Assembly: GCA_050084515.1 (NCBI GenBank)
Contig: CM114273.1
Location: forward strand, 12,648,001-12,712,000
Source: Blasia pusilla
Taxonomy: Eukaryota; Marchantiophyta; Marchantiopsida; Blasiales
Direction of reading: 5' to 3'
DNA: 64,000 bases
Both the position numbers and the translations under genes were made by a program. Shown piece by piece: positions 47,375 through 57,480 of the stretch. Under the pieces are notes generated by a model. That model was not told where the DNA came from and made no database searches. It worked only from the letters and a program-made list of their open reading frames with translations. Position 1 is the stretch's first letter; each line of letters opens with the position of its first letter.

Positions 47375-48908
47375 AGCTCTCTATGAAATGTAAAGCAAAT
47401 TTTGCAATTGTGTGCATTTGGTCACCCTCTATCCACTATGACCAGCGTCGTGAGCACTCCCGCCCCTAACCTAAAACCTACTTGGCGTCTACCCAACCTG
47501 CAAAGCCAACCTCCCCAACAAGAATAAACCCACACACTTTGCTGCGAAAGCACACAAGGACAGGCACCGGGTGACAGTCGCAGTAAGGTGTCTGTGAACG
47601 TCAAAGTGCAGGGACCGAACACGGGGAGAGCCCTGGATGGCAGACGTAAGGGGAGGCCAAAAATAGAGCACATGGCTCAGGCTCACCCGAGAACGCTCAT
47701 GCTTGCCCGAAGGTGACAGCGATGGAAGGGAGCAAGATTAGTCAACAAGAGCGGATCCTCCAGGAAAACAGCAAAGAAGGGAAGGGGGGCAACACGACCT
47801 GCGCTTGCAGTCTCGAGCGCAACCTCGAGCTAAAACACCAGAGCCCCAAGAAAAATCACTAGAGCCGCGAGCCAGATTGAGAAACATAAAGAAACAGGCA
47901 GAGATTTTGAGCGGAGCAGATAGGCCCGAGTAGCCTCGGTAGAGTGAGCGAGGGCAGGGCAAACAAGCCCAAGCGGCCTACGTTGAGTGACGAAAAGGAA
48001 GGTCGGTGGGGGGAAGCGTATGGGCCTGAGGGCTTGTGCAGATTCAACACGCGAGAGTGAGGCAAGTAGGGCGTAAGGGCGCGCGCGAGGGCGAGAGGGT
48101 GCGCGCAAGGGCGAGGCGTCGATCGAGAGGAAGCGTTTAGATGAGGCGTAGAGAGGGAATGCATTGGCCGCTCGGGCCTGTGCGAAATGAGCGAGGGGGC
48201 AGGGAAGCCCGACCTCCTCACTCGCCGCTTTCAGCGGCGAGTGAGAAGGCCATTGAACTTGGGCGGAGATCCGACCATCCGATCTCTGCCCCTTGATCCA
48301 ACGGTTGTGACACAACTCTGAGATCGGACCGTCTGATCTTAGAGCCCTAAATCCGACGGTGCTGATGCACCTATCATCCTACATTGTCAGATTCGCCTCA
48401 TCTAGATCTAACGCTCCGGATCGAAACAATCGGACGATGGAAAATCGGCAGGCCAAAATTCTACTACATCACACCTTCTATCTCATTTCTTTTCAATATT
48501 ATCTTCTCAATTCCCCGTCTTTTTTTCTCGGTTCAAAATAATTTTCTCCGCTCTTTTCCTTTGTCTTAATTTTTCCTTTCTTTTCGAGGGGAATTTTGAA
48601 GTTCGTCATTAATTTCTTTCACTCTATGTTTTTTTTCATCTAAATCTATTTCTCCACTTTCTTACCATTTTTCTCTTCGTGTGCCTAGCAGATATTTTTG
48701 GATGTTGGGATGGTGCACTTCGTGATATTACAAATTTACCTCAAAGCAAAGATTGCAACATGGAGAAGTACCTCCTGCTCCACTTAGTCTAATATCCCCA
48801 ACGTACGGTGCCCAAGTTCCTCCAATCTCTTTCAATTGTTGTGCTTTTGTGAGGGTGTTGAAATGCATTATTTTTCCATATAATCTAACAATATGTTGAC
48901 CTTATTGT
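47375..48908. other. GC-rich region, no confident gene
   Basis: Overlapping frames on the minus strand (47738-48315) reflect base composition (repeated GCGAGGGCGAG-like phrases) rather than a known protein. Contains a perfect 12-base-arm hairpin at 48217-48245 and the second R2 copy. Confidence 0.45.
48258..48455 (+). repeat. Repeat R2, second copy
   Basis: Phrases GATCCGACCATCCGATCTC, GATCGGACCGTCTGATCTTA, CTAGATCTAACGCTCCGGAT and GATGGAAAATCGG appear in the same order as at 42438-42645. Confidence 0.55.
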
Positions 48909-49874
48909 GTGTATAGACTTCCTCTCCCAGAAAATCCTGTAGATTTACGCGATTATCAAAAGGTACTTCGTGCCGAGGCCCAAAAAAGAAATCGAGCAAT
49001 TCGTGCTCAAAAGTTAGGAGATCGAAGAAAACGACAACCACCCCTCTCCTCATTGAATCATCTCCCATGTGAGTTTTTCCTATGGCCCATAATTTGCAAT
49101 TTCGATTCTAATCCTTTTGAATCTATTTTAGCCTACTCACCCAAATTTTTGGTGTTCGTTTCTAACATTTTTGCATGCAATCTGGTTGCACAGACTTATT
49201 ATTCCAACAAATCCAACTTCTTTTGGTGACTTCCAAAAGGTATTACATGGGGAGGCCCAAAAACGAAAATGACTTCTTCGTGCCAAGAGTTTAGCAATGA
49301 AAAAACAAAAAAAATGCAATCTATCAAAGAGATTACAAAAGAAGACGAGAAGTAAAAGGAGGAAGCCGTCACAACCTATGTGACGATCGTACTACTATGC
49401 AAGACCTAATTTCTAGGTAAGGTAGTTGTAGGCATGGTATGTAGTTTCTCACGTTTCCTTTATCACACATACGATGCATTATCCAATGAAATTTTGATGA
49501 TTATATTCTAAATTTTTGTTTGTAGGCCCGCGACTCACGAGGGGATTATGGATATTCCCAATGTAACATGTTACATTCCTATTATGGAGGATATCTATGT
49601 ACCTCAAGATGGACAACCTATGAATAATTCTACGATCATTATGGAGGACATATCCATTCAACAAGATGGTCAACCTATAAATGACGGTACAACAATGGTG
49701 GAGGAGATATCTATTCAACAAGAAGACGAGAAAATCAACAATTTTTCCACACACAATACATTTGAGGTATCTACTCATGTAACACCTAAAGATGTCGAGC
49801 AAGTATCTTTTGTATATCATGGATTAAATCTCCCAACGGAGATTCCTCAATCACCAAATCATAATGTTGGATAA
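48909..49874 (+). pseudogene. Helitron N-terminal variable region
   Basis: A frame at 48915-49070 reads ENPVDLRDYQKVLRAEAQKR then RAIRAQKLGDRRKRQ, and a diverged repeat of it (SFGDFQKVLHGEAQKR) follows at about 49220. These are separated by AT-rich, intron-like sequence, so tandem related exons are likely. A 108-codon frame at 49548-49874 has three repeats of a D-I-x-x-x-Q-D-G-Q-P-x-N phrase. Such low-complexity N-termini precede the zinc finger in plant Helitron proteins. Exact exon borders were not settled. Confidence 0.5.
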
Positions 49875-49989
49875 GTTTCAAGAATTAACACGTCACGCAA
49901 TGTTGCACGAATTCGGAACTTCCGAGAGAGCGATATAATGAAGTTAAGACTACAAGCAAGTATCAACCAAGTAACTGGGTGTCATACTA

Positions 49990-51702
49990 TTGGTTCTATG
50001 ACATAAACATGCCCTTCATGTTATGCCTTATATTGGAAGTGTGAAAAGGTAAAGAGTACAAGGTATCGAAACTCGCCTTTTGGAATGTGTTGTAATCATG
50101 GAAAAGTACAACTCCCTTTCTTAAGGTGTTGTTCTCCATTCTTAAAATCGTTGATTTCCGGTGTTGGAGCTGAAAGTCTTCATTTTCTTTCACACACTCG
50201 AGCTTATAATTGTGCTCTTCAATTAGCATCTAATGGAGCTCGAGTCAAGGAGCAAGTTGCTGGCACTGGACACTTTCGTATTCAAGGTGGAATTTATCAC
50301 AACATTGGCCCATTGCATCCCAATGAGGGGAGTTATCCCCAATTTGCTCAACTATACATCTACGATACTGAAAATGAATTGGAAAATCGAGGAAGAGTTA
50401 TATCTAATGAACTCCGACCTGAGATCTTAAGAGGGTTGCAAGATATGTTACATGAATATAATCCATATGTGAGGATATTTCAACGCATTTCAAATGAGGC
50501 AAGTGGATCTAATCTTCGTATCATTCTAAAGGCGCATGATCGAGGAATGGATTCCAAAGGTCATAGCTTGCCAAGTGCATCCAAGGTTGCGGCAATCTTA
50601 CCTGGTGATGGTAGTGAACATGTGAATCCACGTGATATTCTTGTCCAATTATATGGTGGAGGACTTTGTCGTATTTCAGATCTAAATGAAGCATATGTTC
50701 CATTACATTTTGTTCTATTATTTCTCTATGGTGAAGTAGGATGGCATCCAGGAATACCTCTTGGGAGATTTGAGGAAATCACGACTACCAATATTCCAAC
50801 TGCATTGGATGGAGACATGGAAGGATCTGATGACTGTATTGAGGAAGAAAGAATTGATGATGAGATTCTTCATGAAAGAAGGAGAAAAACAGTTACAGCG
50901 CTACAATTTGCCTCTTTTTTACTTCAAAACCGTGTTGGTGCCGATGACGATAATCATTTGCTTTGATTTGGACGTCTTACTCAAGAGTACATGGTTAATT
51001 TGTATGCTACAATAGAGATGCAACGACTATCTTGGGTTTGATTAAATCAAAAGGAGTTGCGAGCTGAATTATATCAAGGTCTAAAGGATATCCTATATCA
51101 AAGTGACAGAGATGGTGCAAGATTTGGGAGGCGTATTGTATTGCCTTCTTCTTTTACTGGAGGCCCACGCCATATGCATCAACTTTATCAAAATTCAATG
51201 GCCATTGTGAGGCACCATGGGAAACCACATTACGTTCTAACAATGACGTGCAATCCTAAATGGGAGGAGATCACTTCAGCACTATTACCTGGTCAACAAC
51301 CTACCGATAGACCAGATTTGATTGTGCGAGTTTTTGAAAAAAAAAAAAAGGAGTTATTCTCGAGAAGCACATATTTGGAAGGGTTGTTGGTTGTATTCAT
51401 GTGGTTGAATTCCAGAGAAGAGGTCTACCATATGTACATATTTTGATTATTCTTCATCATGAGGATAAGACACGCTCAACATCTGATTATGATGATCTAA
51501 TATCTGTTGAGATTCCTAATCCAAACACTCATCCCAGACTTCATTATACTGTGGCTAATTGCATGGTTCATGGCCCATGTGGACAATTTAATCCAAATGC
51601 TCCATGTATGGATAAGGAAATCAAGAAGTGTACCAAAGGTTATCCTAAGCCTTTTGCAAGCATAACTACGGAGAGTGATGTTGGATATCCGATTTATTGA
51701 AG
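49990..51702 (+). pseudogene. Helitron zinc finger and Rep (HUH nuclease) exon
   Basis: Reads TCPSCYALYWKCEK, NSPFGMCCNHGKVQLP (zinc finger), then ARVKEQVAGTGHFRIQGG, FAQLYIYDTENE, SASKVAAILPGDG, LYGEVGWHPGIPLG. After TGA at 50964 and about 51040 it continues NQKELRAELYQGLKDIL, RIVLPSSFTGGPRHMHQLYQ and YVLTMTCNPKWEEI. At the 13-A run 51337-51349 the frame shifts into HVVEFQRRGLPYVHILIIL, MVHGPCGQFNPNAPCMD and GYPKPF. The GLPYVHI block is the HUH motif; its first His is Tyr here. The TGA stops sit where Arg is expected. Rep nicks and joins DNA ends. Exon ends at the GTATGT donor 51703. Confidence 0.9.
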
Positions 51703-51808
51703 GTATGTAATCTAACTTTGCATCTTTTGGATTTTCAAAAATTCCCTAACTTCTAATTTTTTATAAGGTGAATTTATATTAATTTTTTCCTTCATTCTTA
51801 TGATACAG
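51703..51808 (+). other. Spliceosomal intron 1 of the Helitron Rep/helicase gene
   Basis: AG|GTATGT donor and TTATGATACAG|G acceptor flank 106 AT-rich bases; joining the exons keeps the conserved YPxYRR-DNG order. Confidence 0.85.
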
Positions 51809-52440
51809 GTTGGATAATGGAATAAAAGTAATCAAGAGCGATCAAAGTTTGGACAATCGTTGGGTCGTTCCTTACAATCCTTTGTTATGTACTCTCTTTG
51901 ATTGTCATATCAATTTGGAGATCACGAATACCATTTCATCTGTGAAATATTTATACAAATATGTATATAAGGGATCCGATGCGATATCATTTAAGGTTTC
52001 AAATAAGGCAAGCACTGAAACGGCTAGGGAGGTAATCGATGAAACTTCACATTATCTTGATGCAAGGTAATCACTCTTTTGTGAATTCTTTTTCCATTCC
52101 TTCAATATGTCTATATTCGAGAACATATCACACTTTACTAATTTCTTTTCATCATTTTTGTGTATCATATATATAAATACGTTTCTTCCTCTGAAGCATG
52201 TTGGAGATTATTCAAGTTTAGCTTACATGCGGAAAATCCAAGTATTATAAGGTTGGCAGTTCATCTACTTGAGTTACAAAGTGTTTTCTTCAACGATCAC
52301 GACAATGTTGAGGAGATACTACAAAGGAATAGGGAGACAACTCTTACACAATGGTTTGCAACTAATCAGTTAGATTTGGAGGCTCAAAAATATCTATACA
52401 TCGACTTTCCTTCCTATTATTGTTGGAACAAACAAAAATA
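51809..52440 (+). pseudogene. Helitron Rep, second part
   Basis: Exon 51809-52068 reads LDNGIKVIKS, SLDNRWVVPYNPLLCTLF, CHINLEI, SVKYLYKYVYKGSDAI and ETSHYLDAR with a GTAATC donor. The next exon begins around 52178 (YVSSSEACWRLFKFSLHAEN, VHLLELQSVFF) and runs to 52440. The acceptor expected just before 52178 is not a clean AG, so splicing there may be lost. These blocks link Rep to helicase in plant Helitrons. Confidence 0.8.
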
Positions 52441-52620
52441 GATTCATAGAATTCAAAGGAGAAATGGTTATGGTCATCCCATTGGTCGTTTATATCTTAC
52501 TCTCCCAAGTAAATATGTTTGTAATTTCCATAATGTACTTACAAACTACGTAAATTTTCAAGCGTCCTTTTGATCATTTTCATGTTTGGTATATTAAGCG
52601 ATTACATTCAAGTTTTGATA

Positions 52621-54480
52621 GGTGAAGGAGAACGACATTGTTGCGGTTGCTGCTTCATCATGTTCAAGGCGTAACTACGTATGAATACTTGAGAACTGTG
52701 CAAGGAGTGTTATATCCAACATTTAAGGAGGCTACTATTCAAATGGGGCTTCTTGAGGATGATAGGGAAGTATTCTCATGCTTTCAAGAAGCATAAAAAA
52801 TCTGCTCAGGTCGTACGCTTCGCCAACTCTTTGCAATTCTCGCTTACAACATCCCAACTCGACCTGCTCAACTATGTAGTCAATTTTTGATCCCACTCAT
52901 AGAGGATATCTTATATGAACAAAGCAAGGTAATTCCTATTCCTATTTCTATGATAATAATTCTTATTTTTGGCTTTTTCTTTTGGACTTACTCCCGTATC
53001 GTTTTCTATATGCAGAAAATAGGGATTCCTGATCTTGCTCTAGATGCTCTAATTATTAACACAGCATTATTGGATATCCCCTACCATTTGCAAGATCAAT
53101 GCAAACGATTATCCAATTTCCTTGATATGCCTCATGAAAATTTCCAATCTTCATCTTCATATTCGTATTTGGAAGCAAAAGAGCTCATGTATGATCGAGA
53201 TGACTTATATGAGCAAGCTAAGTTAGGAGAGGAAAATTTGAATGATGGACAAAGGTTGATTTGGGGTGCTATACAAAATAAACTTGATAGCATTATTGCT
53301 AGTGATATTTGTTCTGGTTCAAAAATTTTCTTCATTGACGGGTCTGGTGGAACAGGAAAAACCTTTTTATACAATCTTCTTCTTGCAAGTGTACGAGGTG
53401 CTGGAGGCATAGCTTTAGCTGTCGCTTCTTCGGGAATAGCTGCTTTGTTGTTAAATGGAGAATACACTGCGCACACACGCTTCAAGATTCCAATTAATAT
53501 AGATGAAAACTCCACTGGCAAGTAAGTATTAAACCATTTTATGACTTTGTAACTCTTTTAATATTGTAAAGATAACACTTGTCCAACATACTAATATCTT
53601 TTGGTATATTTTTTGTAGTTTACCTATTAATAGCAAAGTTTCACGCTTGATTCAAAGAGCATGGCTTATCATATGGGATGAGGCACCGATGACTCATCGC
53701 CATGCATTTGAGGCTGTAAACCGATCCTTTCAAGATATCATGGGAGTGGTATCGGAAGACTTGAGGAATGTTCCGTTTGGTGGCAAATTAGTAATCTTTT
53801 TTGGGGATTTTTACCAAGTGTTACCTGTTGTTCATCATGGAGACCGTCCAAAAATTACTCAAGCCACATTAAAGAGGTCATATTTATGGTCTCATGTGAG
53901 GGTAATGAATCTTACAACGAATATGAGATGTCAAAATTTGGAGGTGAACATGTGTGTACAACAACAAGGTTTTGCAAATTGGTTACTGGAGGTTGGAGAG
54001 GGACGTGTGCCTTCTGAATATCACTTGGGAGAGGATTTTATACGATTGCCAGATGATATGGTGACCAAGAGTAAGAATATAAGTGATCTTAATGACATCA
54101 TCGATGGAAATGATTATGAAAAGTTTCGTGACATCACATTTTTAAGAGATACAACAATTCTTACACCAAAAAATTGAGATGTTGATGATATCAATGCAGA
54201 AGTCATGTCTCGATTCTATGGAGAGGTAATAATTGGTTGTCAAATAATTTTCATGTCATTTTCTAATAAATACTTGAATTATATTATGCATCAAAATTAA
54301 ATTCATCTTCTAAGATATGTTTGTTCTTTGCAGGAACGTACTTACCTTAGTGTTGATTCTGTTCCGGATGAGGGAATGAGTTATATCTATCCGACAGAAT
54401 TCCTAAATACCTGCTTACCGTCAGGTTTACCACCGCATCGTTTAAGCTTGAAAATTGGTGCGCCTATTTTCAAACTTTGA
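52621..54480 (+). pseudogene. Helitron PIF1-like helicase
   Basis: Exons in order: LLRLLLHHVQGVTTYEYLRT (52635) to LYEQSK with donor 52929; after an 87-base intron, KIGIPDLALDALIIN, LNDGQRLIWGAI, DGSGGTGKTFLYNLLL (Walker A, about 53337-53385) and AVASSGIAALLL to donor 53522. After intron 53522-53618 come LIIWDEAPMTHRHAFEAVNR (Walker B, DEA), FGGKLVIFFGDFYQVLPVV and TNMRCQN to donor 54226. After intron 54226-54333 come YLSVDSVPDEGMSYIYPTEF, LPPHRL and KIGAPI. The usual GDFRQ reads GDFYQ. One TAG-type stop sits after FQEA (TAA at about 52795) and one TGA at 54177. The last motifs are removed by a deletion of about 240 bases relative to the 19 kb copy. Confidence 0.9.
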
Positions 54481-54505
54481 AAAAGATAGGAATTTCCTTA
54501 CCTAG
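54463..54505 (+). terminator. Candidate Helitron 3' terminus: hairpin then CTAG
   Basis: CCTATTTTCAAA, a single C, then TTTGAAAA, three bases and TAGG form a palindrome (54463-54490). Eleven bases later comes CTAG (54502-54505) followed by T. Helitron 3' ends have a short hairpin about 10-12 bases before a terminal CTRR. The palindrome was created at a deletion junction in the helicase gene. Confidence 0.45.
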
Positions 54506-54532
54506 TGCAAAAATTCATTTTAGGAACCCATC

Positions 54533-54556
54533 CTAAATCCTCCGCAGGGGATTTAG
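54533..54556. repeat. Perfect 8-base-arm hairpin
   Basis: CTAAATCC, eight-base loop, GGATTTAG. It lies 27 bases past the candidate Helitron end; no CTRR follows within 15 bases. Confidence 0.6.
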
Positions 54557-57480
54557 ATTAATGAAGCTCGACCTCCACCGAGCTATAAATGCATGCGATT
54601 AGTTTGCAAACTAGCCTAGATAGGTTGAAGGGGTAAACGGTCTTAGCCCCACCCATCCTCTTCGCTAGAAATTTACGAGAGATCAGCTCCATTCAAATGG
54701 CATTTTTCATGTACCCAACTTAAAAATCTCATGACACAATATTTTGGAAAAAAAAAGAGTGTGACGAGATACGTTTGTGGAAGCAACCGTTGGAGACCTG
54801 CTCGAAGTTGTAACCCACTTCAAAGACACATAAAACTTATCCTCAAAATGGTTTAATATACTCTTGGGATTATATTAAACATTTAGGCAAAGAAAAGAGA
54901 AAAACGTGTAGGCTAGGGTTGATAGGGATAAAACGTGAGCAATGAGGCGATAAACTTCCCCAGACATGACGTGGACATCTTTACTTAGCAGGCGGCCCAT
55001 GTTCTCGCGGCCTATTAATATAGGAACGGGTAAAGCTTGCCAGATCTAGAGATGGAAAGCGTGAGGCCAAGACCCGGTCTTGTTCGCGCAGCTGCAGAAA
55101 AGCCTTACGCAAAAGCGGGTGGAGAGCGGACGGGAGTCATCATATGCCTTATGAGGTCAATGCTGTAGATTCTCCAACATGTGCTTTCCTTCACAATCAT
55201 GGTTCTCCCACGCTGGTCTTTCGTCATCCGCATCCGTCCTTTCCGTTCGGGGCCTCGGGTCCAGTCCTCCGTTCCCTCGCCATCCGTTCCTTGCTTTCCG
55301 TTCGGCTCCTCCGCCCCGGAGTCCAGACCCCAGAGCAATAGATTGCTCTGGCATAGATTCTCCCATGAACCCCTCAATCATGAAGCCAGTACTTTCGTTC
55401 ATGATCGAACTATTTCGTGTGTACTATACCGGGGAATGTCGAGTTCTTTATGCATATTTATGGGGATGGGTATAAATGCGAGCGAGCTCGAGAAGTTGAG
55501 GGATGTCGGTCTTGCGAATTTTTGCCTGCGAGATTTGCTACCGTCTCGTGACCGTCTCCTTTTCACTCTTACGAGGGGTCGGTTTTTTTCTTGCTTCCTG
55601 CACTTTTATATTATTGAATGCGAATAGTAAACAGTTCATTTCAAAAAGAAACGTTGCATTCTTATTCCAGATTCTTTCATATCGTGACGAGACTTACAAG
55701 TCTTTCGAGAATATTTCCAATCATTTTTTTATTTATATATGTATGTGGAGGACCGGGTTCATTTTATTTTCTATGTCTGGAAAGGGACATTGGAGATCCT
55801 CGTAGAGATGGGTAGGAGATTTGAAAATTCCCACACGAGGCATGAGAATTTGGACGAATGGATGAGAATAAATTAAGGTGTTTAGTGGAAAATTTCTTAC
55901 ATGGAAATTTTCTCTGGAAAAATCGGTCTAGCTTATTTTCTATAAGGAAACCATCCACAAAACCCCCCAGCCCTCGAAAGGATCTTAACCTTTCAGGCGA
56001 GAGCTTCGCCTTGTGCATTTAACGAATCCAGAAATGCTCTTGAACTCCCAAAATAAAATATTGTTTTGGCTTGCTCTTAGGGACAAGTTCAACTTAGCCA
56101 TCTTGGGAAAACTAAGTTTTCTACATTCATGTTTCCATGAGGAACTCGGATGTGCTATGTCCTACGAATGACGACCGTGGACCAAAGAAATAAAGAAATA
56201 AAATAAAATGTTATCATCTCACCGCCAAAAGCCCATCCCGGTATGGTTTCATCCCCACGATTTCTGGCAATTACCACTCTCGAATCAAACGAAGTTATGC
56301 AACACTATTTATCACGACGTCATAATGAAAAGATGTTAAACTTCCTCCCGGACCTAAACTAATCATAACGTGTGAAATTCTCGGACTCAAGAGTCAAGTC
56401 CATATTTCCGGAAAGGTCAACTTGTACTTTGTTCGGATGTAGGAGGATAGAACGGGCTTGGGGGCAGCGGGCACTTTTTCTTGTCGTGGGGAAATGAGAA
56501 CCTTAAGGACTTCTGGATGTGGCAAGTTTTGTCGGAACGTGAAATGAACGCCACATGAAATGTGGAATGGCAACGCAAGGATTTTCCTCATTCCCCCAAA
56601 AGATCAGGCGGAGAATGTTTTCGCGCCGCATCTCGCTGATGGCACGGACTCACGGAGGGCATCCTGATTCCCGAGTTGGGTCCACGGCCGATAATAGATG
56701 CTGCTCTGTTCCACATCCCAGTCAGTGGAGGACGGAACTTCGACGATTCGCTGTGCGTCGTCCATCGAATAAATAAGTTTATTTAAAAAAAAAACAAACG
56801 ATGGATGATTAGCAGGGGAGCTCGTCGGAGCCCCGTCCCGTTAACGCCCTGCTTATCCCTAAGATACCGTACGAAGTCGTTAGAATCTATCTTAGCAGAT
56901 GATGATCTTTCCTACTTACCCCTCTTGGTAAGGCTGCAGCGCAAATTCCGTCCACTGAGACAGTTGGCACTTCTTTTGGGCATCGAGCTCGTGACCCCAC
57001 GGCATAATCCGTGACACCATCATGATCAACGATATCGTGATCTTAATGCTTTGACAAGGAAAGATACGCAGAATACGGTGGCATAGCCATATAGACCTGC
57101 GCCGGGCCGGTCCAGGCCGGGCCGGGCCTAGGCGGCCCCACCCACGCTTATCCGGATCTCTCACTCGCGTAACTCGCCCCTCACCGTGGTTACGGGCGGT
57201 AGTTCCGACGCCCGCAAGGCCAAAAGTGAGGTTTTTGGTCCGACTTACCGCTTGCTTTGTCCGACTATTCTGTGTAGTTTCTCGCACTGGGAGGGCTCTC
57301 AACGCTATGTAGTGGTCATTGGTCACGTGGGTGCAACTTTTTATAGCGAATATTTAGTGGGAGTACATGTTGTAGAGGGAAGCTTTTGGACTCTCAGTAG
57401 TTGGTATGGTAGCTATGTCGACATTGTTGTGGGGAGGTTTTAGGTCTTTCTTGGTCCTTAGAGGTTGTTCATGTATGGGT
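54557..57480. other. No recognisable gene
   Basis: Balanced to GC-rich sequence with overlapping frames of up to 148 codons on both strands (55105-55627), none with a known motif. A GGGCCGG-rich stretch lies at 57105-57130. The segment around 54783 (AACCGTTGGAGACCTGCT) repeats the loop of the inverted repeat at 45967-45985. Confidence 0.5.

Larger units (their letters stand above)
46018..54505 (+). mobile_element. Near full-length Helitron, about 8.5 kb
   Basis: 5' end TCTATACTATTAAAAGAG at 46018, preceded by A; candidate 3' end CTAG at 54502-54505 followed by T. Inside on the plus strand are a zinc finger, a Rep-type HUH nuclease region and a PIF1-like helicase, split by GT...AG introns, plus about 2.9 kb of other sequence with a possible captured exon (46781-47374). 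Helitrons move by rolling-circle transposition. The 3' boundary follows an internal deletion relative to the 19 kb copy and is less certain than the 5' end. Confidence 0.7.

Noticed and set aside
47738-48315. 161- and 120-codon minus-strand ORFs
   Set aside because: Composition-driven frames in a GC-rich repeat-like tract (Ser/Pro/Ala-rich), overlapping each other.
55105-55627. Overlapping ORFs on both strands at 55.1-55.6 kb
   Set aside because: Up to five frames are open together because of GC-rich composition; none shows a known domain.
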